Source of the DNA: Thuidium tamariscinum | Lineage: Eukaryota; Streptophyta; Bryopsida; Hypnales; Thuidiaceae | NCBI GenBank assembly: GCA_947034885.2 | Contig: OX344752.2 | Coordinates: forward strand, 10,044,001 to 10,108,000 | Direction of reading: 5' to 3' | Length of the DNA stretch: 64,000 nt | Shown: positions 24,181 through 35,361 of the stretch, one piece after another | Position numbering within the stretch: position 1 is the first letter of the stretch | Layout: every line of letters starts with the position of its first letter | Made by a program: the position numbers and the translations under genes | Notes under the pieces: model-generated | Seen by the model: the letters and a program-made list of their open reading frames with translations, nothing else | Told to the model about the DNA's origin: nothing | Databases searched by the model: none

Positions 24181-26428
24181 GAATTATGTTTGACATTACT
24201 TACAATTTTGATTGCAGTAGTTTTTGATGATTATTATATATAGCATCATACATACACAAAATTGTAGCCAAAGACATGTTTAATTATTACTATGCATTTT
24301 TTGGTTGTAAAAAGTACTTAATATTTATCCAATATGGATTTAATGAAAATTAAACAAATGTTTTTATCTACTAATATAGAAAAATATTATAGGGTTTGAA
24401 GGTGCCTAGGTGCTTGAATGTTGTTAAGTTTCCCAATTTTGAAAAAGACCACTTGTTTTATAGATGTGTTGGTTTTTTGATGTGTGGTTTGACAAGGCAA
24501 TAATTCCCACTTGTGTTCTGATTGTTAGCTACTTTTTATGAAGTGTATGACTTGGGAAGGTTTATGGCCACAAGATATTAAAGTAATCTTTCACAAAAGA
24601 AGTTGTAGATTTGGAGGTGTTAATTTAATCTGAAGTTCTTATTCAATGCCATATTAGCCATTACGCTAGATTCATAGTTGGAAAAGAATGATGATATAAA
24701 GTCATTATATGAAATATTTTTTGATTTGAAATATTCAAAACCTTTAAAAGTTTAATTAGAGATGAAATACTTGATAGCAATGAGACTCTTTATTTTTGAG
24801 AATTTTTTAAGAGTCATTTCATATTTAAATTTAAATTTTGCTAGTTTGTCACACTTTGCAATTTAGGTTTTTTATCACTTCTAAAGGAAATTTTAAAAAA
24901 CATTATTTTATTTCCTCTACATATGCACTAATAGGTCTCCATTGTGCATGATCTCTTAAACATTCAAGTTGATTTTTAAGATCATCTTTTTCATTAAATT
25001 CATAAAATCTCCTAAATTGAAATTTTTTAGTTTTCTTTATAATCCTTTTTCTTATTTTTTACAAACTAAAACGTCAAACAATCTATTTTCTTCAAAAACT
25101 ATATCACTCTATTTGGTGAATAATTTTTGACCTACAATTTTTTTAGGTCTCACATTTAATGATATGCTATTTTTAGTAGTATATTAATTATCTACATTTT
25201 ATCTTATGTTAAAAAAAAATTCTAAAAGGTTATAGTATAGCTAGTACTAAGCCAAATGCAAAAAAATCAAGTGGCATTAGGGGAGAATTGAAGGCAAGAG
25301 ATCTATTTCTAGGTTGTTCCCCTCCCTATTCTTTATGTTTACCAAAAACCATAAAATAGCCTATAATGATTGAATTTTTGAACTTTAAATTTTTTTGTTT
25401 AAAATTCTAAAAATTATTAAGAAATCTAAAAGTGGTTTACAATAAAAATATTTAAAATTACTATTTTTTAATGTGACAATCTCTCATCTATGTTAGATTG
25501 TTGATGTGGTGTGTTCCTACAATTTGGGAACTCAAAAAAACTCACAGTCTTTCTATGCCCTCAAATCTCCCCTAATGGGTTTTCTTGCAACAATCCACCT
25601 AAACGAACTCATAAATGTCAAAATAATATCACCTAAGACTCTCCACTAATCTACATTTTTCCTTCCATTGAGCTCCTTTGTAGGGGTTAAATAGGTCTTG
25701 GCATGTTGAGGTCTTGAGATACTTGATACATAAGGGCATACAATGTAAAAAACTTACAATCTTCGTATGCCCTTAGAACATTATAACGTTCAAAGTGAGA
25801 AGAAACAACTTTTTTTTACCTTGTCCGATAGGGACAACAATCTTTAACTCCTAGAATGAGATTTTCATACTATACATGGTTATTTTTTTTTACATTTGCA
25901 CCTTACATCACATTATATAAGTTATATATGTGCCAAATTTTAGAAATAATGAAGGAGTTTTGCAAAAGTTGCCCGAAGCTGCTCAAGCTCCTAATAAAGT
26001 TTAGGAAAACATATCTTTCAATTTGGACATCGGAAAAAAAAATAGATTTTCATAAAAGAGATACACATTTCTACATTGTATCCAAATTTCAAGAACATTT
26101 GACAAAAAATGACTCTGTAGGAATCTACCCAAATTTTTTTGGGTACATTGAATGGTCACTTGGTCCTTTAGGGATTAATGCCACAAATTTGGCACTTTGA
26201 AGCACAAAAATCTATCCAATAGGACTAAGCATGAAATGATGAAAGTGTAAGTCAAGGCCAAAGTTTAGCCTCTAGAAGCATAAATGGGAGCATGAGGGGT
26301 GCATGTTTACAACTGAGCTGCTTGGGCCTAGTTGCATTGGAACAAGAGACAAATGATCTATTTCAGATTTACACAATTCAACATTAACAATGACAAAACT
26401 AACAATGAGACCCTAAACAATTACTACA
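24181..26428. other. 3' flank of kinase A and AT-rich DNA
   Basis: The part to about 25735 is duplicated downstream of copy B. After that come old repeat fragments: a right end resembling the TTAA-flanked repeat (GGTCCTTTAGGGATTAA at 26164) and undefined AT-rich DNA. The 114-aa ORF at 25856-26200 has no recognisable domain and is probably chance. Confidence 0.5.
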
Positions 26429-27113
26429 GGGCAATTGCAAGAAACACTTGTCCTATTTTCTATCACATGTAGTGTATTGATTTGTTTTTTGGTCATAACT
26501 TCTATGTTTCCGCTCAAAATTACTCAAAATTTATAGAAAAGGTACTCATAACTATCATACACCTTCCCTAAGTTTTTCATAATTTTCAAAAATATTTTAC
26601 TATCCAAAAATAGATCCCAATTGAATGTCACACTTGGCAATTTAGGGGGTTTTAGTTACTAAGGAGTACCTTTTTTTTAATGATTTTGAGATGAAATTTG
26701 GATGAGATGGTCATAAAAAAATATTTTTATGTCATGTAGAAGTTCACAAAGTGAGCTTCTTTCTACTTGCATTTTGAAACAGGTCTATAAAGTATTATTT
26801 TAGTGATTTTTTTTATGAATGACCATCTCCATAAAGTTGTTGCAAATGGATAGTTTTGATTTTGTGAATTTACATTATTTTTTTATTTTTCTTTAATTAA
26901 AAAATCAAGGTATGTATTTTCTTGGGACTTGGTAGTTTTCTAGTTCTCCTATTTAGACAATTTTTCTATGCAATTCCTTCCATGGGTACCTTTGTCTTAA
27001 TGGTGTATACATAAGTCATATTTTTTAAATTAAAATTTTTTTTTTTTTTTAAAGTACTCCCAAAAAGATCAGCCAAACACAACAAAATTGGCAAGTGTTT
27101 CTTGCAATCACCC
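26429..27113 (-). mobile_element. MITE family with 4-bp target duplication (copy 1, TSD TACA)
   Basis: 685 bp. The left end GGGCAATTGCAAGAAACACT is answered at the right by AAGTGTTTCTTGCAATCACCC. Direct repeats TACA lie immediately outside both ends (26425-26428 and 27114-27117). The interior is collinear, in reverse orientation, with the element at 56947-57669 (shared AAGCTCACTTTGTGGACTTC-like block and a poly-A/T-rich core). There is no coding capacity. Confidence 0.85.
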
Positions 27114-27599
27114 TACATAATATAAAACTAGATGTGGCAATTGTTGAAGATGCCAAGATTAAATAATCATACTCTAATCTTAAATAATTATACTCTAATC
27201 TTGTTGATGATAAGGGCTCTTCACCAAAGTCACCACCAACTAAAGTAGCAACATCCATAACCATCAAAATAAGGAATTTCACCATAGTTAGAGGTAGTTC
27301 TTCCTAAAAAAACAAATTTTCGCAGTATTAACAATTGAAAATCATGAATTTTAGGAAGAAAAAAATTAGAATTTTTGGATAAAGTATCAAATTTCTATGA
27401 ATTTTCAAAGTAGAACTCTCTAGAGCACCCTAAACCACACTCTACTAAAGTTGCCTTGATTCTCAAACCAAAATTTAAGAAAATCAGACCCCACCAACTA
27501 CAATCAAGCATTGGCATAGTTTTAAAGTACATCCAACAACACTTTAAGATAACTCTACTATCACTAATTGGATGCACTAACGATTATGGATGTTGCTAC
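27114..27599. other. Short intergenic stretch
   Basis: Contains a repeat fragment (27290-27440) also found at 16140-16280 downstream of DDI1. It has no gene. It may belong to the same old duplication as the DDI1 pseudogene beside it. Confidence 0.4.
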
Positions 27600-28470
27600 C
27601 TTAATAGTAAGTTTACAAGAATGCATTACACACTAATATCAAGTTCACAACATACATGTCCCTCTTCAATGAACTCCAACAAGGCCTTCACGAATCTAAT
27701 GTGTGTTAGCTTCATAATAAAAATGTGCAAATCTAATTCTGATGAGAATGTCTTGACAGTAGTTACCCATGTCATTATTATCACCCAATTAACAAGATAA
27801 TAGAATCGCCTTCCATGCTTTTGTGGTGGTATTTGTGCTGCCGTTGGTGAACAAAACTTACCATGTAGAAAAAGGAACACTGAAAATCTCTCAGGCCTCC
27901 ACCAACTCAAGGGACATTGTCATGTCAATCAAGCAAGCACTACACCCAAAATCATGAGAGCCATGAAATGAGCTGCAGAAAGGTTTTAGAAAGATGTCTT
28001 GTGTTATAAAAATCAGAAGCAACCACAGCAATTCCTACTTTAGAGCCGTGCTCACCTGAAGTGAATGAAGCACAATCATCAACACCAAGCAGGAACTCCA
28101 GATCCAGTTGTTCAAATTGACTGCAAAAGAAGAATGATCTGCCGCCAATCTTCATGAGAACACGAAACTCAAAAAGATCACACAAGAATTGGTGAATCAG
28201 GAAAGCCATGAATGTCCACATTTCTCCCCGAATTGACATCCATTTTGGGGCAGGTTGTTTGAATGCATGTTCAAATGCACAAGCAATAAGAGGGTTGATG
28301 GAAAATTAAACCTTCAACTTTTGAAAGCACAGAAGGACTGGAGTTTATCTTGAGACTGAGGAGCAACGTGAGTTCCACCTTCAGTTTTTGATTGCCCCCA
28401 TTCCCCTTGCTAAGTTGGACCTCTCGGTATGTTTCTCCATCAACTTGAAAAGCCTGCACTTGCAATTTGT
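27600..28470 (-). pseudogene. DDI1 gene fragment (exons 10-12 with introns), decayed
   Basis: Read on the minus strand, this DNA follows the DDI1 gene from about 11460 to 12340, introns included. 28455-28360 matches exon 10 (GCAGGCTTTTCAAGTTGATG vs ACAGGCTTCTCAGGTTGATG; TTCACGTTGCTCCTC-like block). 28240-28140 matches intron 10 (CCAATTCTTGTRTGAT). 28140-28050 matches exon 11 (TGGATCTGGAGTTC, GGTGTTGATG). 27945-27850 matches exon 12 and its donor (GAGTTGGTGGAGG, GGTAAGTTTTGTTCACC). 27660-27600 matches intron 12 (TATGTTGTGAACTTGAT). Stops and indels break the frame. Because introns are kept it is a DNA-level duplicate, not a retrocopy. The catalytic DSG exon is not included. Confidence 0.82.
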
Positions 28471-28479
28471 TGCTGAAGA

Positions 28480-30613
28480 AAATTCATGTACAGCACAAGA
28501 ACGGAATTAACTCCAATTCTACATACTATTTTTCTCCTTTATGTTGAACAATTTCCAAGTGATTTGAAAGTCTTCAAGTATGTAGCTAGCTTGCCTTGAA
28601 GAATGAATCAAAGAGTAACCACCATTGTAGACATTTTTTCATGCCAATGACCAATGTGACCTTGTGAAGTGCAAGTGCTTAGGTTTTCATACGGCTAAGT
28701 ATTAAATTTATGTCAATTAATTGCTAATATCTTGCATTCTAGAAGGTGAAAATTTCTAAAAGTTTTTTACATCTTTTGAATAAGTGTAGCACTATAAGAT
28801 CCTATAGTTACATGTGCTAAAAAAGGCTTCTTTTCAAGAATTTGGGTCTTATATTAGAAATGATAATTTTAGAGCATTTTTAGTGAAAACATAGTCAAAG
28901 ACACTTAGAGGTTAATTTGACAACAAAGATGTAGGTGCCCCTAAATGTAGTTTCATCGGGAGTTCATCCTACATACATAGAAGTGTAGACATCATGAAAC
29001 TCAATAAAAGAAATACTCATCCTGGAAAACTTGGAAATTTGCTTTTTACTTCCAATGCAATATAAAAGTTGACCCTAAACGGTCCTAAATGGCAAAAGCC
29101 CACTTGTGTAGGAATTGAAATTAAGCACTTAATGAGCTTCAGTAAGAAAGCCAATGAAAATTTGAAAGACACTCCTTGACTTTTGAGCCAATGCTATAGT
29201 CGAATCCTTAAAATTTCAATTGTGCATATTTAGAATTATTAGATTTACACTTTTCTTTGGCTTAAATGACAAATCAAGAAATAGTTCACATGTCAATAGT
29301 TGATTTGTTCATTTTGTAATAAGCTATACATAATAAAATCCAAAACATACAACTTTCCATGCTTGTCCCTAAGAAAAAAATTCTTATCCAACTAGATGCT
29401 AATGTGACTTTGTGAATTTCCTATATGGAAACAAGGATAATCTAAAAGTGTTTACACTTCTAAATTGATGAATGCATAGTGAACTTTTTGCCATGTATAC
29501 AAATTGTTTCAATGTGTTCATAAAATTCACAAGATTGTCACTTTTCAACTCCATTTGAACTCTATATATTTGCCCCATTTTTCTACTTTGTTGTCATAAT
29601 GCAACCATGATTATAGTTCTCACTAAGACTAAGATACAATCATGTGCCCATAATCTTGAAGTGTCTAAACAACAATACATACATTGGAATGAGAAAGAAA
29701 TACAAAGACTATTTATTGATTAAACAAGATTTGCACAATCCCAAATTGAAAGCAATCACTTCAAATAAACTCATAGACAATATTAGGTGAATTTTAATTA
29801 AGCCATTCTACTATAATTTCAAAGAGGGCTTGGAACATAAATCTATTTTAGGCTAACTATATAATTATAATAAGTAAATTTTTGGAAAAAAGGCTAGGCC
29901 GACACAATATACTAATTCAAGTTTTATATAGTAAAATATCATATTTAAGGAAAAATAATACATGTAATCCTTTTACCACCTCACATAACATCTACATTCA
30001 TCTAAATAATAAAAGAAAAATTATTGCATTTTATTTTTAGTTATTAATTATTATTAATTTTTGGCCTAGCCTCTAGATAAGCATACTTACATTTATGATT
30101 TGACTTACTATTCACATTTTCTTTGTTGTAACTTGTATTAAAAATTTCTATTTTTATTAATTGTTACATAATTGAATTTTTTAACTTTGATGGCTTGTAT
30201 AGTAATTTAGAGTAAACTTGTCAATCACCATATGGACAAAATTCAAATCCCTTTCCACATAAATATTCACACTTGCATGTTTTGAAATTTGGCATTTTTA
30301 GTGAATGTCACAATAAGAGTCACCTTCAAAAAACAAAATGTAAAAGATATTTTCCTGCAAGTTTTATTGCAATTTAAAGGAGATGAAGCTATAACCTAGT
30401 TAAAAATTCCTTGCATCTCTTCACTATACAAAGGGCAATCAATAGGTGGTGATACAAAATTTGGTTCCCAGCTCAATTGAATTGATAGATGAATTGTGTG
30501 GTTAGTATTTGGTAATTGAAAGGGTTTGTTGTGTGGTGTTTTAATCCGTGCAGTCAATGGCTAATTTACTCTCCTTGAGGTAATAAAGTAATCAAATTAT
30601 TCAAACAACCCAA
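28480..30613. other. AT-rich intergenic DNA, nothing recognised
   Basis: No ORF with coding character and no clear terminal repeats. One phrase (AAAACATAGTCAAAG near 28890) matches the TTAA-flanked repeat family in reverse, so some of this is old repeat. Confidence 0.45.
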
Positions 30614-32215
30614 TTGACTATTTAACCCCTAAATGCCTAGGGCTTGTTTTGAGCTTCTTTGCATTTGCTCTAAACTAAACAAAATGCCAACATTTTGATA
30701 GATTGTATTAATTTCTTTTTAATTGTAATTGTACAAATTCAAACTAGACATGTTAAAGATCGCATAGGAAGAAAAACAAAAACAATATCTCTTATGGAGT
30801 GAAAGATTATAATATTTGACCCAAGGTTTGACCATGAGGGTGTTAACACTAAAGATTTTTTACTATGTTTTCACCAAAACTGCTCTAAAATTGTCGTTTC
30901 TAGGACAACTACCAAATTTTAGAAAAAAAAATATTTTTGGAATAATATAACCATATGATCTTTTATTGCAATAGTTCAAGAAGATGTAGAAAAAATTTCA
31001 GAAAGTTTCACCGTGTAGATTGCAAGATATTAGTGTTTGAAGTTGCAAAAGTCCTTTTTTTACTACTCCAAAAATCTGGGCAGCTGCAATTTCGAAGACC
31101 ACATTTGTATGAATTTTTTTCAAAATGGTTGTTACTCTTTCTATTCATTCTTTGATTCAAGTTTTCTACATGCTTGAAAATTTTCAAATCATTTGGAATT
31201 GTACAACATGTACAAAAAAAATAGTAAGTAGAAAGAAGTAGAAAATGATTCAAAATACTAAAATGTTAACAATTTAATTGTTGAATTGAAAAATGCTAAT
31301 CCCAATGGTTCAAATGTTTTAATAAAAAATATACAACCAATTTTTTAATTATTCTTCAAAAATATTGAAAATTGAGTAAAATAAAGGACTCCAAAGGTTT
31401 TTTTTTGAGTAGAGAATCTATAACTACCCGGAAACTAAAATTCTTCATAACTTTTGACTCATTAATCCAAATGGAATGATTCAAAGCTTTCCACATATAA
31501 ATCTATAAAAACAATTTCAAATTTTTATTTACAAAAAAAGTGATTTTTTTAATCTGCCCAAACTACCCGAATTGAGAAACAAACAACATATGTATTATAC
31601 GATAATTTTTGAACCATGTAGTCAAAAGTCATGAAAATTGTTGGGCTTTGAAGATACTCCTTGTCTACAACTTCTATTAAATTTTGGTTCCAAAACATCA
31701 AAATCTCTAGTCACACGTACTTGCCCAAAATCACTATATTGCCAAAAAAAGGCACTTTGGTCCTTTAGGGGTTAAAATAGCAAAAGTGATGTGAAGTCTT
31801 TCTATTCCCTTTTTGCATGTTATTTTTGAAAAGTTGGTGACAAAAAATAATATGAGGTTGAAGAACCCAACATGCATATCAATTCCTATCAGTTTATGGC
31901 TTCTCAAAATCTACTCAACAATTTTTGTAAATGAATTTTGAATGTTTTTTTTTTCCAAGAGCTAATGTATTTGAAGCTCATTTTCAAAAGCTCTCAATAC
32001 CACTCAAAGTGAAGATTGCAATGGATACCCTTGCAAAAAATTTTGAATAGAAAAATCACTATCATTCATTTTCCAAATTGGATTTTTGAAACTAAAACTA
32101 AACTTCAATAAAAACTTTCCAAAAATATAAATTACTTGGTTAGGTTTTATTTAACTTCAAAGTTTTCCAAGGACCAAGTTTGGGTACCTCATGCATTTAG
32201 GGGTTAATGTATATT
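30614..32215. repeat. Dispersed repeat, paralogous to 50985-51640, interrupted by a TTAA element
   Basis: The outer parts (30614-30846 and 31776-32215) align with 50985-51640: TTAACCCCTAA, AACAAAATGCCAACATTTT, AACTAGACATGTTA, then AAATGAATTTTGAATGT and AAGATTGCAATGG. The middle 925 bp are absent from the other copy, which makes that copy an empty site. Confidence 0.8.
30847..31771 (+). mobile_element. TTAA-flanked non-autonomous element (copy 1)
   Basis: 925 bp bounded by TTAA at 30843-30846 and 31772-31775. The paralogous empty site at 51189-51192 has a single TTAA. The left end CACTAAAGA and the right end CTTTAGGGG form short inverted tips. TTAA duplication is typical of piggyBac-like (or Kolobok) elements. 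No transposase is encoded. Confidence 0.7.
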
Positions 32216-32596
32216 ATTGTATAGCTTGTATTAATCTCTAAGCACCCAAAGCAAATTCATTGAAATCCAAACCTTTCCAAAGTCATTCCACTCAAACTTT
32301 GTTCTAAGAAGAAATCCACATAAACCAACTGTACCGATTGGTAATCAAGAAAGACATGGAGGTTTGGAGAAAAGGACATGTCCTTTGATTGTACCACTGA
32401 AAAGACTATAATAATCAAACAAGAAAGTTTTTCAAATTAGAGAGGCCAGATTTGAGGTGCTGGGGCGCTTGGGGTTTAACTTTGCCTCAGGTTGTCTATT
32501 GTTGGCTTGGTGTGGTGATTGCTTTGTGTGGTTCATTGATTGATGATTGTCCACTAAGGTAGGAGGCTTGAAGTCTAAATAGGCATAAACTTTTAA

Positions 32597-33540
32597 AGGA
32601 TTTTGACTATGTTTTCACTAAAAACGCTCTAAAATTGCAATTTCTATTACAAGTGCAAAATTTTAGAAAAGAAACAATTTTTGACATATATATAACCATA
32701 GGATCTTGAGGTAAGGTGGTTCAAAAGATGCGGAAAAAATTTCAGAAATTTCCATTATGTAGATTGCAAGATATTAACATTTGAATTGACAAAATTCCTT
32801 TTTTATCCTTACAAAATCCGGGCAATTGCACTTCTCAAGGTCACATTTGTATGAAAAAAATGTTCAAAATGGTGGTTGTCCTTTGAATTCATTTTGCAAT
32901 GCAAGTTGGTTAAATGCTCAAAAATTTTCAAATCATTTGGAATTATCTAACATATAGGAAAAAAATGATAAGGAGAAAGAAGTAAAAAATGATTCAAAAT
33001 ACTAAATTGTAAACAATTTATTTATGGAAATGAAATTATGAAAAATGCCAATCCCAATGGTTGTTTTATTGTTATAAAAAATCTTCACCTAATTTTTAAA
33101 ATTTCTTTTAAAATTTCTTTTTAAAATTGAATTAAATAAAGGATTTCAAACTTTTTTAAGAGTAAAAATTTTGTAACTATCTTCAAACTATCCCAAACTA
33201 AGACTCATTATAATTTTCATCTCATTAATCAAAATGGAATGATTCAAAGGCTTTCTACATAGATATAAACTTAATAAACCAATTTCAATTTTTTTTTTTT
33301 TAAAGTGATTTTTAAAGAAGTTTTTTGAGCTGCTTAGGATGCCCAAAGATCAAAGAAAACCATAAATCATGCTATAACTTTTTTACTATGTAGTCAAAAG
33401 TTATAAAAATTGTTGGGCCTTATAGCTACTCCTCAGACACATATTTTGTGAAAATTTTAAAAATAAAAATAAAAACTCCATTCATAATGAATTGCCAAAA
33501 ATTGCTATGTTGCCCAAAATGCAATTTGGTCCTTCAAAGG
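32597..33540 (+). mobile_element. TTAA-flanked non-autonomous element (copy 2)
   Basis: 944 bp collinear with 30847-31771 (TTTTGACTATGTTTTCACTA at the left; CAATTTGGTCCTTCAAAGG at the right), flanked by TTAA at 32593-32596 and 33541-33544. It has no coding capacity. Confidence 0.7.
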
Positions 33541-33544
33541 TTAA

Positions 33545-34056
33545 AAGCAAACATGGCTCAAAGGTACATTTTGCTTTCTTTAATGTTCCAAATCTGCACA
33601 TTTCAAGAGGTGGTTGCTTTTGATGACCACGAGTGACTACTTTTTTTCAACTTCAAAAAGTTGTAACTAATTCCACAAAGCTCCAAAAAATATGAAACAA
33701 CTTAAGTTAGATGCCTATTCCACTTGTCTCACTACAAGGGAATGGGGTCTTTTAAGTAGTGTCCTAGACATCATGTCTTTTAAGAAATGTCTCTTAGTGC
33801 GTCTTTTAAGTAAATTTTATTGAAAATATTGTCTTTTTAGTAGAATTTTACTTAAAAAATGCATTAAAAGACATTACTTAAGAGATATGATGTCTAAGAT
33901 ACTACTTAAAAGACCCCATTCTCTTGTAGTGTCTTTTAAGGAAATTTTACTAAAAAATACTTCAAAGATGTTTTACCTTTCCAAAATTTAGTTCCAAGCC
34001 TTAGATGGTCAATTTAGGGACCTCCTACTTTAGTCCCTTAGGTTTAGCTAGAATGG
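33545..34056 (+). repeat. Dispersed repeat paralogous to 56850-57870
   Basis: Shares AAAGCAAACATG, AAATCTGCACATTT, TTGCTTTTGATGACCAC, ATATGAAACAA and TTAGATGCCTATTC in order with 56850-57870. Each copy carries a different transposon that the other lacks, so each serves as an empty site for the other. Confidence 0.85.
33730..33931. mobile_element. CACTA-type MITE, 202 bp, TSD TCT
   Basis: Ends CACTACAAGGGAATGGGGTC and GACCCCATTCTCTTGTAGTG, with nearly the whole element self-complementary. Three-base duplications TCT lie at 33727-33729 and 33932-33934. The related locus near 57770 has a single CTCTTTAG, an empty site. Confidence 0.93.
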
Positions 34057-34626
34057 CAGTAGAGAAATTTTGAACCCTCAAAAAGGCCCTTAAGAATTGA
34101 TATGCAAAGCAATTTATTGAAGGCTAGAGTTGATAGCCTATGTACACAATATGTATCACTACCTTGTGTGAATTTCATCAAGTACTTTTGAATTTATCAA
34201 TGTAAAAAATTCACTTATAGTACCAAGGACTTGAATGACAAAAAGTACCTATTGTTCTATTATCCAATAAGAGGCATTTCATGGTGCAAACATCATGAGC
34301 ATGAAGTACCAATGATCTATTTTTTTTTTAAAGTCTCACTCATAGTACTAAAATACATGAGCCATTAGTACTTAATTGCACCCAATTTGTCCTTCTCCAA
34401 ATAAAATAATCCCTCAATGTTCTTAAAATTTGAATGACAAGAATTACCTAATGTCCCATTATCCAATAAAAAAAACATGTAACTTTATAAAACATCATGA
34501 CATCAAAATGGGTGGAAATAGGGGAAAAAATTGTCCTTTTTTTGATAAGTACACATTTAAATCCAATTGAAGACCCCAATTGAGGCCATTTTAGACGCCT
34601 GTTTGAAGGTTCAAAATTTCTCTAAT
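34057..34626. mobile_element. MITE-like element, family with 17973-18534 (copy 2)
   Basis: 570 bp with ends CAGTAGAGAAATTTTGAACC and GGTTCAAAATTTCTCTAATG, collinear with the copy at 17973. The right end is better preserved here. It lies 138 bp from the left end of the large MULE. Confidence 0.75.
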
Positions 34627-34764
34627 GGTGAGTGGAATATCTTGGAAACAATGTCTGTAAGAGGCTATTCCTTTGCAAATTGGCTACATTTCCAATCTGG
34701 AACAATAAAATAATAGCCACCAAGAAAAATGGTATTCTATTGCACCTCACCAGTAAGTTAATCC

Positions 34765-34985
34765 CAACGACGCTAGCGTTCGAGCGTGGAGCGGTGAGCC
34801 TGTGAGCTGCGAGCGGGAAAGTTGTGAGCGGTGAGCATGAAGTAGCCTTTTTTTTAGAAATTTGGACTAGAATTTTTTTTCAATCATTTTTTTTTTCAAA
34901 AGTGACCAAAAAATTACTATTTATAGTAAATTTTTCTACCTATGACCGTGTCTCCTATAACCGTGGATTTTAATGAAATCTCATA
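34765..34985 (+). repeat. Left terminal inverted repeat of the MULE
   Basis: GC-rich tip with GAGC spaced every 6-12 bases (GAGCGTGGAGCGGTGAGC, CTGTGAGCTGCGAGCGGG), then an AT-rich stretch, then CCTATGACCGTG and CCTATAACCGTGGATTTTA. Reiterated short motifs at a transposon tip are candidate transposase binding sites. Confidence 0.82.
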
Positions 34986-35361
34986 TTTTTTAATCATTAA
35001 TAATAGCCTGTATACAAAAAAGTTTAGGGATTTAGGATTTTGGTCTTAATAAAAAATAGGCCAAACTCTTCAAATACAAAAGGCTCATGTGCCTTCTTTT
35101 AGGGTTTAGGACTTTTTGTGAGTGGATAAAATATAAATGGGCAACTTTAAAAACGAGATAGACAAAAAAAGTTAAGAATAATATATAATAAAATGAAAAT
35201 AGGAAACTTTAAAAACTGGATAGAAAAAGAAAGTTTTCATATACATGTATTGCAAAGAAAGTCAATGTTCGTGATTGGATACCATCACTTCTTCATTTCA
35301 TTTCTAGCGCATGGAGAAGAATACAATATGAATGTACAACACTCCAAAAACCTAATCATGT

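Larger units (their letters stand above)
20831..25735 (+). repeat. Segmental duplication, copy A (kinase locus)
   Basis: This segment is collinear with 51875-56396 plus 62599-63625. Matches include GATGACCATTCCAC at the left, the repeated 5' units, the kinase gene, the 3' flank (AAAGTAATCTTTCACAAAAG) and the far right end (GGTCTTGGCATGTTGAGGTC). Copy A lacks the transposons that split copy B, and lacks the extra 0.8 kb at 52100-52880 of copy B. Confidence 0.85.
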
